Positions 1-11,838 are shown, counted from the first letter of the stretch. The stretch: 64,000 bases of DNA from Limnanthes douglasii subsp. nivea (GCA_036936605.1 JAUPFV010000001.1:118862771-118926770); one strand, 5' to 3'. The notes: a model not told the origin generated them from the letters alone. Numbers and translations: made by a program.

Positions 1-231
1 TATATTTCTCACACATCTCATTTATGCTTATATTTTCATTATTTCCTAGTTTATTTTGGTATTAGGTGATGATATTGTTGTGATTACTAGTTATCTTTTC
101 AATAAATTAACAATAATAACTTTATTCGTCATAATTTTAATAAATATATTGTTTATTTTGTTGATGATTAAGGATTATAAGGTGAATTGGTACTCACTAT
201 AGATGAGAATGATCTAATGGTTAGAGGGCAT

Positions 232-560
232 CTCTCAAATGATGAAAAAAATAATGAAGAAAACAACAAAGATGGTGAAGAAGCTAGTGAATAAAAGGAA
301 AATAATGAAGATAAAGAAGAAAAAAATGATGATGAAAATGATTGAAATGATGATAAATCTAAAAATCCAAAATATGGAGTAAGAACGAGAAGTGTTACTC
401 AAATGGAAAGAACGAGAAGTGTTACTCAAATGGACAAGAGGAAAATGAAAACAGTCTAACGATGAAAATGAAAAAGAAAATAAATAAAAAATAAGATGAA
501 GTAGATGAGGAAAAAGAAAGAAACAAGAATAATAATTTGCAAAAAATAATTATGAAAGGA
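232..560. repeat. purine-rich low-complexity tract
   Basis: The stretch is almost only A and G, made of degenerate gaagaa and gatgaa runs. Reading frames across it give Lys/Glu- or Ile/Phe-only peptides, which is what low-complexity DNA yields and not a sign of a gene. Confidence 0.6.
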
Positions 561-1924
561 ATGAAGAATGAAGTGATGTCACATGTCTCTTGCATGAGAT
601 TGATGAAATAAAACTTAATACAAGATAAAAAATATATTATTAATATCAATAATTTTTAAATAAATTATTAGTTTACTACATTTCTGTTAATGTTTGAGTC
701 TACTAATATAAAGTAAATGCTCAACAAAATGACTGAAGAGCTTCACAAAATCAAAAAACAGTTGAATAAGCTTTATGTCCTAGTGCTTAACAAAAATTCA
801 CAGGCTTGAAAAGTATAATATCCACAACTTTTCATGTTATTCAGTTTTTAATAATATTCGTGTTATTTAATAAAAATAATACATTGGATTATAAAAACAA
901 AGAATAAAAGAGCTTCAATATACTTTCAGATAGGATTGACACTTATACAACTTGACACTTGATACAACTGGTCTAGTATGTGTATGTATACTTGTCTATA
1001 AGCTGCTTATTTTGGCAGTTTTGAGCTATCTAGTTAAATAGAAAAAATATGACACAAAGGATATATTAGTCACTCCTCCCAAACCTTACTTCCAAGACAT
1101 CATTTAACAATGCCTAGGCCTCATTCACCAGACATTTGTTGTTAACATTAATTTTTAATGTTAACAAGTAGTATTTTTTGCATCTTTATTTAATGAAATA
1201 ATGTGGTTTTTCGAATAAAACATGTATTTTTTCTTTAGGATTTCGAATAACACGTTTGAATTTTCACAAGTATCATTGTTTCCTTATTTGATTTGGATTG
1301 ATAATAAGAGTAGTAAATAGTTATCAATTTTGACATTGCAGATAATTAATGTATTTGTTTCATACATATAACGAATGTGTCAAACATTCCATGAGAGTGA
1401 TTCACAAACACCACAATATGTTATATTGTTAATAACATCAATGGTATATGGATTTTTATAAACGACATTCACACAAATATGTTATTTTATAATATATATT
1501 TTATTAATTTGTTTTATGTAAAATCAATGTTTACAAAGAAATAAAAGAAATGAGGAAAGTTAATAGATGACAAAATAAGAGATGTCAACCTCATAAATAT
1601 TATTAACAATAGAATAGTTTATACTAATTCACAAAACATAGAAGGATGCAACTAAAAACCACTGGACATTAATTCGTATTGACATAATGCAAAATTATTT
1701 ATTTAATATAGCTCCTTGCGTCCATGAAGTGCCAATACAAGGGATAAACTATCTAAATGCAACAATGGGGATGGTAAGTTTAATCATATATATACAAATG
1801 TTAAAAATCACTAGTAGTCATATATGTATACCAACTGTCGAAAAACAGTTTTCGTGCTCACTTTAATATTAATAATCATCCCTTGTGTTTCAATAATGTT
1901 GCACTTTAGTCCTCCTCGTGTAAT
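561..1924. other. AT-rich stretch without recognisable gene
   Basis: I read both strands and saw no conserved protein motif, RNA gene or clear repeat boundary. All frames are short and stop-rich. Confidence 0.5.
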
Positions 1925-2433
1925 TGATAACGCGGCGGAAATAAAAAATAACAACGATAGATGAAACCCTAATTTAAGGGTAACCTGATGAAACCCTAAT
2001 CTAAGGGTAACAAAAGACTGAAATTTGTTGAGATAAAAAATATATGATTCCAAAAACTTAAAATAATTTAAAGTATATGAGGTTTTATATAAGAACTATT
2101 CAAAATCCTAAATTAAAATATAAAGAAATAAAATAAATATTTTAAAACAAAATAAAATAAAATCTTAATATAATTAGATTAGATTTAAAACACAAGATAT
2201 TTGAATACAATTAAATAGAAATAAATAGATTTTTGTTTGGACCAACTAGGCTACATCATCATCTCCTGGTTGACAAGAATTTGTCCTCGAATTCACAGCA
2301 CCATCACCATCAACAACCAAAATTATTTTGTTTTATTGTTTTCAATTGATACATTGGGAATTATAATTGTTGGCTTTATCAGAATAAGATAAATTCTTAT
2401 CGAGTGTTCTTTATTTGAAGTCACATTGAAGTC

Positions 2434-2690
2434 ATCCGGTTGATGAAAAAAATGGTTTTGAAAACCTTTTCATAGGCTGAAGACAACATCCCCATGTCCA
2501 GTTCATGAACAAAAAATAGTTTTAAAAAACTTTTTCATAATGTGAGACAACATCCCCATGTCCAGTTGATGAAAAAAATTTGCTTACGAAAACCTTTTGA
2601 TAGCCTGAAGACAACATCCCATGTCCATTTAATGAAAAAAAAATAGTTTTTAAAACTTCTTCATAACCTGGGACAACAACTTTATAAGCA
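2434..2690. repeat. 63-bp tandem repeats within the array unit
   Basis: About four degenerate units of 62-65 bp each contain gacaacatccc(c)atgtcca followed by a tgatgaaaaaa..agttt core. The same block recurs at about 3425-3680 and in part at about 4390-4475. The length is near 21 codons, so on the minus strand it encodes a 21-residue protein repeat. Confidence 0.6.
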
Positions 2691-2785
2691 AGTTTTACCT
2701 TGATCCAATGATTGGTAGCCAATTTAAACTCCTCTAGTAACCCATCAATACGATCGTCATCAAAATGCTTGGTGTGTCCCCTCAT
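2522..2785 (-). pseudogene. gag-like small ORF of the 0.99-kb tandem unit, copy 1
   Basis: An 87-residue frame begins MRGHTKHFDDDRID and lies about 110 bases downstream of the primer-site-like sequence on the minus strand. Its first 50 residues are charged and helical in character. The rest is a degenerate repeat of about 21 residues containing GHG and (S/H)YEKVF, encoded by the 63-bp DNA repeats beneath it. The second array unit has a near-identical start. I do not recognise the family. Its position just after a primer site suggests a truncated gag, but nothing catalytic is visible. Confidence 0.4.
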
Positions 2786-3494
2786 ACCAAATGACCTTCG
2801 AGAACTTCATGACCATAGATGTTGTTCTCTCTTTAAGACCTTGAATCAGATGAAATCAGAATTCAGAAACATGCTTGCCTCGTAGCGAGAACTGTGGCTC
2901 TGATAACAAACTGATGACGCAACGGAAATAAAAGAAAAACCAACGATAGATGAAACCCTAATTTAAGGGTAACATGATGAAATCCTAATCGAAGGGTAAC
3001 AAAGACTGAAATTTTCATAGATAAAAAATCTATTATTCCAAAAATTTAGAATAATTTAAGGTATGTGAGGCTTTATATAAAAGCTGCTCAAAACCCTAAA
3101 TTAAAATATAAGGAAATAAAATAAATATTTATAATAAAATAAAATCAAATATTAATATAATTAGATTTGATTTAAAACACAAGATGTTTGAATAAAATAA
3201 AATATCTATAAAATAGATCTTTGTTTGGACCAACTAGGCTACATCATCATCATCTCCTGGTTGAAAAGAATTCGTCCTCGAATTCACAGCACCATCACCA
3301 TCAACAACCAAAATTATTTTGTTTTATTGTTTTCAATTGTTACATTCAGAATTATAATTGTTGGCTTTATCGGAATAAGATAGATGCTTCTCGAATGTTC
3401 CTTATTTGAAGTCACATTGAAGCCACCCGGTTGATGAAAAAATATGGTTTTGAAAACCTTTTCATAGCCTGAAGACAACATCCCCATGTCTAGT

Positions 3495-3776
3495 TCATGA
3501 AAAAAAATAGTTTTGAAAACATTTTAATAATGTGAGACAACATCCCCATGTCCAGCTGATGAAAATTTTTTGCTTACGAAAACCTTTTGATAGCCTGAAG
3601 ACAACATCCCCATGTCCATTTGATGAAAAAAAAATAGTTTTTAAAACTTCTTCATAACCTGAGACAACATCTTGATAAGCTAGTTTTACCTTGATCCAAC
3701 GATTGGTAGCCAATTTAAACTCCTCTAGTAACTCGTCAATACGATCGTCATCAAAACACTTGGTGTGTCCCCTCAT
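3495..3776 (-). pseudogene. gag-like small ORF of the 0.99-kb tandem unit, copy 2
   Basis: This 93-residue frame begins MRGHTKCFDDDRID and matches copy 1 through about residue 58. It then slips frame inside the 63-bp repeats (the GHGDVV motif continues as FRLSKGF), so its C-terminus is frameshifted relative to copy 1. Both copies are thus decaying versions of the same frame. The function is unknown; the position after a primer-site-like sequence is the only clue. Confidence 0.4.
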
Positions 3777-4480
3777 ACCAAATGATCTTCGAGATATTCA
3801 TGACCATATATGTTGTTCTCTCTTTAAGACCTTGAATCAAATGAAATCAGAATTCAGAAACATGCTTGCCTCGTAGCGAGAACTGTGGCTTTGATAACAA
3901 ACTGATGACGCAACGGAAATAAAAGAAAAACCAACGATAGATAAAACCCTAATTTAAGGGTAACATGATGAAATCCTAATCTAAGGGTAACAAAGACTGA
4001 AATTTTCATAGATAAAAAATTTACTATTCCAAAAACTTAAAATAATTTAAGGTATGCGAGGCTTTATATAAGAGCTGCTCAAAACCCTAAATTAAAATAT
4101 TTTATAATAAAATAAAATCTTAATATAATTAGATTTGATTTAAAACACAAGATATTTGAATAAAATAAAATAGAATTAAAAATATTTTTGTTTGGACCAA
4201 CTAGGCTACATCACCATCTCCTGGTTGACAAGAATTCGTCCTCGAATTCACAGCACCCTCACCATCAACAACCAAAATTATTTATTTTATTGTTTTCAAT
4301 TGTTACATTGGGAATTATAATTGTTGGATTTATCGGAATAAGATAAATTCTTCTCGAGTGTTCCTTATTCGAAGTTACATTGAAGCCATCCGGTTGATGA
4401 AAAAAAATAGTTTCGAAAACCTTTTCATTGCCTGAAGACAACATCCCCATGTCGAGTTCATGAAAAAATGGTTTTGAAAA

Positions 4481-6885
4481 CTTGCCAAATATTTGTCTCC
4501 TAACGAATTGATAACAATTTGATAAATCAATGACAAACATAACATTCAAATGTATGTCTCATTTTAAGATCTCGTATTGTGAGTTCTAACTCTTTTACAA
4601 TGGCTACATTTGATCATCTTCAAAATAAATTTACCTCTTGATGGAATACTTTTTTTGGCTTACGAGGATGGCTCTTCAACATAAGTAGTTGAATAGCAGG
4701 AGAACCATCTATAACCATAGTTTGACCAAAATAAGAATATGCATATAATGGTGATGCATAACAAACATTGTATATTGTTGAATGAACATACTCCTCTATG
4801 ACTCAAATGGACTTTATTGATTTTTCAAAATGAAAATAAAATAATATGCACAAGGAAAATAGTTTATTGATTTTTCAAAATGAAACGTTTAAAGCCAAAA
4901 ATTTTACTATCATTTTCGATGTAGAATGTACTTAAAAAACAGATTCTGGTGATAATATCTTTAAAATTTTTATCTTTTCTATGACATAAGACCATCTACT
5001 AGATTTGACATGATGATTAGACAGATGAACCATAAGCTTAATATGAATCATATCAATCAACTCCATTATCAGAAATAACATTAATACATGGTAGTACCGG
5101 AAATAAACATGAAAAAATAATATTTTTATTATGACCACTAATAAATGTACATAAAACTATAAAAGAAAATAACATTAATAAATATATATATATATAAACA
5201 TAAACAGAACTAAGAAAACAAAATTGTACTTCGGTTTTCATATTTGGTCATAACATATAATAGATGTCCTTATTATTTTCTAAACAAGAAAGCTTCATCT
5301 AACTATAATATCGACATACAACTTTAAAACCCACTAATACACGGACGAAAGCTAACAAAACAACGCTTAAATAAATTGGTTTTACTTAAAAATCAAGCAC
5401 AAAGTTATTATTTGCTGGATCCAAATCGTCCATAACAGAAAAAAATATCCTATAATTAAATTGTACGACCAAATACCTCAACCCTTGATTTCTCTAAAGC
5501 ATACCATGCAACTTATAAAAAAGCTAATACCTGTTGGGTTTTTAGCAGATTACTAGTAGTAGTAGCATCCATTTTTGTTACTTTTAACCTCACTGAAAAA
5601 CTTTTTAGCAATAGTATCGCTAGATATATGTCTATTTGCTATATTCTAAGAAATAACATCATAACTATACTCATACTATAGTATACCATAACAAAATTCT
5701 CAATACTCACATGATTGGTGGACTAATAATGAAAATATCTAAAACATATGGGATCATTGGGAGATAAAAGTGAACAAATGAGACTCGTTGAATACAAATG
5801 CAAAACATGGGGACTAATGGTGATTTTTAGCCTATATCATATGTTATGCGGTAGTTTAGTCATTGATGATAATACATACTTCAATTGCTTCTCTAATCAG
5901 TCTTGATCTTTTACTTGTGTATTTCATCTTGACAATGGTGAATAGAGGTTCACTTGTCACTGTAAGTATATGTATAGAAAGAACCACCCTGCTAACCTAA
6001 AAGTATTAGAAAATTGTAGTTCGTTGAACTTCCACCAAGCTAAGATATCAAGTGATTGATATTCATCAATAATATCCAAATCGAATGTATTTTGAAAATA
6101 TATGGTCACTTTATTACTATGTCAAATATTTATTAACTTTTACGTGGTATTTTGCATAGATTTTCTCAAGTAGTTGTGACTAGACCTAATTTATGTCTAG
6201 TGGTACTACCACCTAATCTCGGGAATGAAGTACAATTATTGTTCTCATATTTATCAACATAAGTATTATACAACATATGAAAATATTTCCGAATCTCTTG
6301 ACAATATGTATTGCTATCATAAGCAATATTTGGTTTGATGCTCATATAAAATGACGAACATATTGATAAAATATATTCATTTTGAGATCATAATCTAAAA
6401 TGCATCCAACAACATAAGCAAGTTAGATAAGACGAAAACACTTAATAAGTTTTTATTCCATCTTCGGCAACACATGTGTATCTCTATTTGAATCTAAATG
6501 CATGGAAAAACCGACAACACATTCAAATGTTATATGAATGTTAGGACTATATTGTGTACAAAACAATTGAATAAACTCTTTAAAAATGGAAAATATCTTT
6601 AAAACATTCATGACAATGTGACCAATTTTGAGTCACGAGAGGTCGGTAAGACTCCATGTTCAAAGGCATATACATCTCATAAGAATATGTAACATCTTTC
6701 TTAAGAAAATAAGTGTGAAGAAGAAGATCATAAGTAAAGTTTCGTCTAGTTTGACATCTAAAATTAATTTTTTGAATTTCTTTCCACTAGAATTATCTAT
6801 TTATTTATATTCATGTTTTAACAACCCAAGTCAACTACGAGTAAAACCGTTTTTTAATAGGCTCACTAAGTTCTTTAAATATCGT
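4481..6885. other. AT-rich decayed sequence
   Basis: I found no supportable gene here. A short (AT)n microsatellite lies at about 5181-5198. Minus-strand frames near the right end may be decayed continuation of the hAT fragment at 6886-7140, but they are stop-riddled and I could not anchor them on a motif. Confidence 0.45.
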
Positions 6886-7140
6886 TTATATTCCATCATT
6901 TGTAACTAGTCGAACTATATGAATTAAAAATCTACTATAAAATATTTCCTCAAAATCAAGTTTGCATGAATCTCTAAGTCTCTCAACGCTTGCTTTGTTA
7001 GTAGATGCATTATCAAAATAAATTTCCACAGTATTATGTTTATAAGTAAAATCATCCATACATTGTAAAATACCTTCCATAATTTGAGTGACATTGTGTT
7101 TGGCAATGGAACAAAAATATATAATTCCTTTTAGATACAT
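6886..7140 (-). pseudogene. hAT transposase fragment
   Basis: This 84-residue frame contains a VEIYFDNASTNKASVERL stretch. That is the central DNA-transposase core of plant hAT (RICESLEEPER/Tam3-like) proteins, where a conserved D-N-A-S/T-x-N block carries a catalytic Asp. The frame then runs to FLIHIVRLVTNDGI, corresponding to the RCxAHILNLIVxDGL block that follows in the family; the usual Cys and Ala-His are lost. No BED finger, dimerisation domain or terminal inverted repeat was found nearby. It is a short, dead relic on the strand opposite to the better hAT copy at 13.1-14.5 kb. Confidence 0.65.
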
Positions 7141-7904
7141 TCAATCAATATCAATCTAATTTCAAGTAACATAAACAATATCAAACTAAATAAATATTGA
7201 TAGATGACTAATCAAACAAACTTTCAATCTATTACATGAAATTGTACTGACTAATATGTTGTTTTTGTTTGTAATATATTCAACCGTAAATATTCTGATA
7301 GAATTTTGTGATCTTTGATCGACTTTTGGGTTGGTTTTTTAACTCATTAATTTCTTATATTTTCAGACCTTGGTAAACTTAAATATTACGTACACTACCG
7401 AAGGTCAATTTCATTATCGACATTCATATCTATGGTTTGTTGGACCCTCTTCCCATCTCTAATGTTGGACTTATCTATAAATTGGTGTTTATTTCCTAAA
7501 TATCGTCACATAATGTTGGTTTCGCTATTAGTTTCTTGGAGCTTATAAAGAAGTTCTTTCTAATATTTATCCTTAGTTTTTTTTGTTTCCGTAAGATGAA
7601 TAAAATGTTCCTAATGAGTAAAAATAATGTCAAGGTTCAAAATCTAACGAATAAGGCTTTGTATGATAAGTTATATAGTTGTGGGGGGGGGGGGGGAATT
7701 TAGACTCTTATGTAAAAGTAAAGGGTTAATTTTTAATTAGACCTTTTATGTAACCAATTCTGCTGAACTTAAGTCTTTACACCTATATATAACTATCAAG
7801 GCTGATATGAAAGGGATTTTGAATTTTGATCAAACTACTTTTCCCTTCTTGATTTTCTATCCCTAGAAGTTACTTCTCTCTACGAATCAGATGTATTCCA
7901 TATC
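7141..7904. other. AT-rich sequence with a 14-base G run, possible LTR end
   Basis: A run of 14 G lies at 7683-7696 in otherwise AT-rich DNA. The stretch ends at a primer-binding-site-like sequence at 7907, so part of it (perhaps from about 7700) may be the 3' end of an LTR. No second copy of this LTR is in the window, so its limits cannot be set. Confidence 0.3.
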
Positions 7905-7926
7905 AAATTGGCGACTCCACTCGGAC
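7905..7926 (+). mobile_element. Gypsy primer-binding-site relic
   Basis: The sequence aaattggcgactccactcgg resembles the TTGGCGACTCCACTGGGGA-type primer site of many plant Gypsy elements. It should mark an LTR end on its left and a leader or gag on its right. The downstream 400 bases hold no recognisable gag, so this is only a relic. Confidence 0.4.
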
Positions 7927-8339
7927 CGATTTCAATTGGTGAATGGATATTTTTGATCAAAAACCTAAAATGATTTCCTTTCCTCTTACATTTTGATTGT
8001 TCTTGTTTGATTCTTCGAAGATATTTTGATAAACAAATGGATCCAAGAAATGAAAGTGATCATCTGGTTGGAAAATCAGTTTAATAACTAAATATTGTTT
8101 GCAAGGAGGGGAACATGATCAATATGAGTCTGTTCCAAGTATTCAAATTTTACAATGGCTGGAAACACTGACAGCTCTAGAAAAAGACATGTGGTAAGTT
8201 TCATACCATTTTCACTCATGTAGACAAGCCTCTGGTTCGAATTATTTGGATTTTTGTTTCATGCTGCTATTGCAATTGAACAACTCATATTTGATGTATT
8301 GTAAAAACTACCACTCGTTTCTACGATAAACTGTCATTG

Positions 8340-9540
8340 CTCCCTTTAAAATCTTACAATTTTCACCATGGAAGATTGTAGTGTAGCATTCGCTAGCCAA
8401 CTTCCCTACTCATATTCAGTTATTTCTCAGATCATGGATATACTCGACATCTTTCAGTTTCCAGAGAGATGCATTCCACTTAATCTTCACAATACCTTTA
8501 CCAATAATATCTCAAGGTTGATCATCATTAAGATATACATTTCCAAGGTTATCAGGGATATACGTCTCGAAGAATTATATCTTCGAAGTAGCATGGAAAC
8601 AAAGCTCCAAATTCTAAAACCCAAGACTCTTCCTTACTTTCTAAGGAGCATATTAACACATCTTCTCCTTCTGAAGTGACATTTGCCTCTATCTTCTTCC
8701 ACTGGTCTTTTGGTTATCTCGTACACTGATACTTATAGTTCCCGGTCTTTCCAAAATTCCAACACTCCATGCTTTTTCACCCGTGGGAATTTTAAGATTT
8801 CTACACTTAGACCTCTAGTCTCTTGATCTACCTCGATAGTTTGATTTACCGCGTCCATACCATATGGTTGAATTTCTTCCTCTCGACTCTGTATGTAAGA
8901 CTGAGGATATTGATGACTCACCTGATTCTCTCATTCGAATCTCTTCACTGAGAACTAGGTCACGCACATCATCAAAATTCAACTTATTGCCTCATGAGGA
9001 GCTACTCAGCGTTGTAAGTCCAACTATATGGAAGTGAAGACAAGAGTATTAATGCTTGTACTTCTACATCAAAATCAATTTCAACTGAACTCGACTGGGT
9101 TGTTATTGTATTAATTTAATTGAGATGTTAAGCTACCACCGCACCTTCTCTCATTTGCAAATTGAATAAATGCTTCATCAAGTAAACTTTGTTGGATATC
9201 AATGGATTCTCATACATACTGGAGAGAGCCTTCATAAGATTCACCGTGGTTTTTTCATTTACGCTGTTAAAAGAAACATTGTGGCATAACGTTAATCGGA
9301 TGACTCAAAGAGCTTGTTTGTCAAGAAGGGTCCATTCTTCATCTTTCATACTCTCTCATTTTTGTCTGAGAGATATTGATAAAGATTTTTCTCGTATTTC
9401 TAATCTTTATTCTGCATCTTCCGCAAACCAAAATCTACACCATAGAACTTTTTGAGTCTCACCTTTTCTTCATCTGTAGCTATTCCTCCCACTCAAATAT
9501 GACCTTATTTGGATCATTACTAGACTTGGTGCTTTGATAC
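8340..9540 (-). pseudogene. Copia gag-protease fragment, 5' part of element
   Basis: On the minus strand, just after a primer site (TGGTATCAAAGC at 9531-9542), the shifting frames spell a Copia gag of the UBN2 type. Recognisable blocks are MKALSSMYENPLISNKVYLM, FNLQMREG, VEIDFDVEVQALILLSSLP, FDDVRDLVLSEEIRMRESGE and HTESRGR. A damaged zinc knuckle (CWNFGKTGNYKYQC, with Cys to Phe and His to Asn) follows near 8750. Past that come protease and pre-integrase pieces (ESWVLEFGA, VGKLASE, TTIFHGE). At least four frameshifts and several stops break it. The element ends near 8340; RT and integrase are missing here. Confidence 0.75.
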
Positions 9541-9544
9541 CAGT

Positions 9545-10147
9545 TATTGGGATCTTAAGCAAAAGATCCCGTAATCAGATTAGTGAAGGGGAAATAATAA
9601 TAATATGTTGTTTGGAAACAAAATAAACCAGTGGTAAGATCAAACTTAAAAATTGTTAACGGAATTTAGCAAACTGTGCTTACGTCTGCGGACCTGTTGC
9701 AGATCGATTTTATTGACAAAGACTATGTGACTCTATTTTTTGATACATTCATAAAAACCTAACCATTAGATTTATATAGAGTTTTACACATAAAAAAGTA
9801 GAAACGATTACAGTCCTTGATGAGTAACTGTCTTTTTAAACTCCAATATAAGTAAGTGACACTCGACAACAAAAATTTGGCTTATGTTCTAGTTCCACAT
9901 TTGTCTACGAGAACTAGCAAGACCATGAGGAATGTTACACTAATAGGATATTCTCGTTGTTAGGTATTTTAAATTAGGTTTCTCCAAGAAGCTCATAACT
10001 CCATCTGAATTCTCATTGTTAGGTATTTTAAACTATGAAAGATTATACTAATAGGATAGTCATTTAAATAGTATTCTGTTAACCAACATCAAAACTTGCC
10101 TAACTAACATCAACTTGCATAACAAATTAAAGATTAGTGAACATTCA
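9545..10147 (-). mobile_element. Copia LTR between two Copia internal fragments
   Basis: Read on the minus strand, a purine tract ATTAGGGGGG at 10148-10157 (candidate polypurine tract) is followed by TGAATGTTCAC. About 600 bases later GATCCCAATAAC runs into TGGTATCAAAGC (primer site). This is the order polypurine tract, LTR, primer site, so one LTR sits between the 3' end of one Copia and the 5' end of another. The 5' end begins with TG; the 3' end appears mutated from CA. No target duplication was sought because neither outer LTR is visible. Confidence 0.55.
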
Positions 10148-10159
10148 CCCCCCTAATAT

Positions 10160-10612
10160 TTGAATCCAGATTAATGTATTCCACACGGATGAAGCTCCAC
10201 ATGTCTTTAAACCTGATCCTTACAAGCTTCTTCTTAATGAGCTTAATAAAGTACTTCATGATCCTCTGGTTAAAGTCCTCACCTCTCAAGTGAGTGTCTT
10301 CATTGGTTAAAGGAACCTCAAAAACATAATTATCAATTGTGAAACTACTGACATCAAAGGTTCCACCACCAATATCGAACACAATGATGTTCTTCTCACC
10401 ACCTGTCTTGTCGAAATCATAGGCAATTGCAGCACCAGTAGGCTCATTAATAATTCTTGCTACATTAAGCCCTGAAATTTTGGCCCATCTATGGGCATAT
10501 TTGAAGTATGCACGAATAGTGACAACAACATCTTTGATTTTATATCCAATGAAATGTTCAGCTATATCCTTCATCTTAACCAAAATCATAGCACTGACTT
10601 CTTTTGTCTTTC
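10160..10612 (-). pseudogene. BiP-type Hsp70 fragment embedded in a Copia element
   Basis: BiP is the Hsp70 chaperone of the ER lumen. The fragment covers part of the nucleotide-binding domain only: [86 protein letters not shown] and FIKLIKKK are closer to BiP than to cytosolic Hsp70. The first part, the signal peptide, the substrate domain and the KDEL-type end are absent. About 10 residues are missing after AYFKYAHRW, and several conserved residues are changed. No intron is visible in it. Directly upstream on the same strand is a Copia RT start in another frame, and directly downstream is a polypurine tract and LTR, so it occupies the place of RT and RNase H. It cannot be a working chaperone. 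Confidence 0.8.
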
Positions 10613-10953
10613 AACCAACTTCCAAGTCTGATTTTTTTTTCAATCGAAATGATTTCAGCCTTCATCTCTTCAATCCACTCGTTCAAACCATTAACATCTT
10701 CACACAATTCAGGTTCACCGTTAACTGTGAGTAACAATGGTTCACATTCCGCCATCAAAACATAGTCATCAAGATACTTGGGTTTCGTGACTATTCTTCT
10801 AGATCGTCTAAAAACTGAACCGATGTCGATGTTTTCCTGCTCCAACACGTCTTCGTGTATATTAATATCGACGATTTCGACTTCAACCTCTTCAGTGACC
10901 TCGTGTGCTTGATTAACGATACGTTTCTCATCCATATCAACAACTTTGAACAT
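10590..10953 (-). pseudogene. Copia pol: linker and start of reverse transcriptase
   Basis: The frame contains FRRSRRIVTKPKYLDDYVLMAE and, further on, NGLNEWIEEMKAEIISIEKK. This is the well-known Copia block between integrase and RT, where a host-like R-R-S/R-R-x-x-P-xYL-xD-Y motif is followed by the W-x-x-A-M-x-x-E-x-x-S/A-x-x-x-N entry to RT. Just after it, where RT should continue, the sequence changes into the BiP fragment. Confidence 0.75.
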
Positions 10954-10968
10954 ATTGGACTCATTGCA

Positions 10969-11178
10969 TTACTCATGTTCACTCCAATTCCAGAATTTGT
11001 CTTCTACAAATATCCTATCTCGACTCACAATAACCATTTTCTTCCTCGGATCATAAAGACGATACGCTTTAGAGCCTGGTTTGGTTCCGAAATTCACGAC
11101 CAGTTGTGATATCTCATCGAGCTTCTTTAGATGTACACCATTGATCTTCACATGAACCAAACAACCAAAGATCCTCAA
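10969..11178 (-). pseudogene. Copia integrase C-terminal region
   Basis: The frame MRIFGCLVHVKINGVHLKKL, then AYRLYDPRKKMVIVSRDRIFVE, matches the part of Copia pol after the integrase core (the FG-C-A-HV and GYRLYDP..KVIVSRDVIF signatures). It is in order with the pieces on either side. Stops and frame changes separate it from the core at 11378-11572. Confidence 0.8.
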
Positions 11179-11377
11179 GTGTTTTATATTTGGTTGCTTA
11201 CCTATGTAGAACTTGTATGGTGTATGATCATTCTAAAGCTTTAGTGGGAACTCGATTGATGAGATAAGTCGAGTGTCGCACTGTCTCTCCCCACAAGTAA
11301 TTTGGAAGCCTCATACCTTTCAACATACTTCTGGTCATCTCCATCAAAATCCTGTTTTGCTTATCTACAACTCTATA

Positions 11378-11572
11378 TTATTGCGGTGTGTAGGGAGCAA
11401 TCACGTGCCTTGTGATACAAATCTCTTCACAAAATACATTAAACTCAATCAGTGTAAACCCTCCTGCTCGATCAGTTCGAAACGTTTTGATTCTTTTCCC
11501 GGTCTTCTTCTCAACCGTGGCCTTAAAGCGTTTAAAACGCTCAAATGCTCCACATATATCTCGAATAGTCAT
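11378..11572 (-). pseudogene. Copia integrase core fragment
   Basis: The frame shows IKTFRTDRAGGFTLIEFNVF, CEEICITRH and IAPYTPQ. These are the Copia integrase core motifs around the second catalytic Asp (RTD-x-G-G-E-F) and the TAPYTPQQNG block before the catalytic Glu. The frame ends just before that Glu. The conserved Glu of GGEF is changed, and the first catalytic Asp lies outside this frame. Confidence 0.8.
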
Positions 11573-11838
11573 TAATCAAAACAAAAATGTACCTGTTTTG
11601 AGCAAGTGTTGATGGTGAGATTGGACCATACAGGTCACCATGCACACGTTTGAGAGCTCGTGAAGCGTGGTACCTCGTTTACGCTGGAAACGAGCTTTGT
11701 GTTTGTTTTACGGCAGTCATGACTCACAAGCTTCCAATTCTACTCCAATATTTGGCATACCTATCACCATATTTTTATCTCCCATCAATTTCATAGTCCT
11801 GAATTTCACGTGATACTCCCAATTTCATCGATTTCAAC

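Larger units (their letters stand above)
1925..4480 (-). repeat. tandem array of about 0.99-kb units with retroelement primer-site boundary
   Basis: Three head-to-tail copies start at 1925, 2912 and 3903 (periods 987 and 991); the third fades out near 4480. Each starts on the plus strand with a tgatgacgc-type sequence. Just left of copies 2 and 3 (2892-2911, 3883-3902) the minus strand reads TTGTTATCAGAGCCA or TTGTTATCAAAGCCA, close to the TGGTATCAGAGC primer-binding site of plant retroelements primed by initiator Met-tRNA. On the minus strand each unit therefore looks like LTR end, primer site, short leader and a small gag-like frame. An LTR-internal-LTR-internal array made by unequal recombination, or a tandem non-autonomous element, would look like this. 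The outer LTR limits cannot be fixed from one window. Confidence 0.65.

Noticed and set aside
235..649. Membrane-protein-like minus-strand frames rich in Ile and Phe
   Set aside because: They are translations of a GAA/GAT low-complexity tract; no conserved residue or start context supports them.
10134..10589. Functional Hsp70 gene
   Set aside because: It covers only part of the nucleotide-binding domain, has residues missing and ends in unrelated sequence next to a purine tract and LTR.
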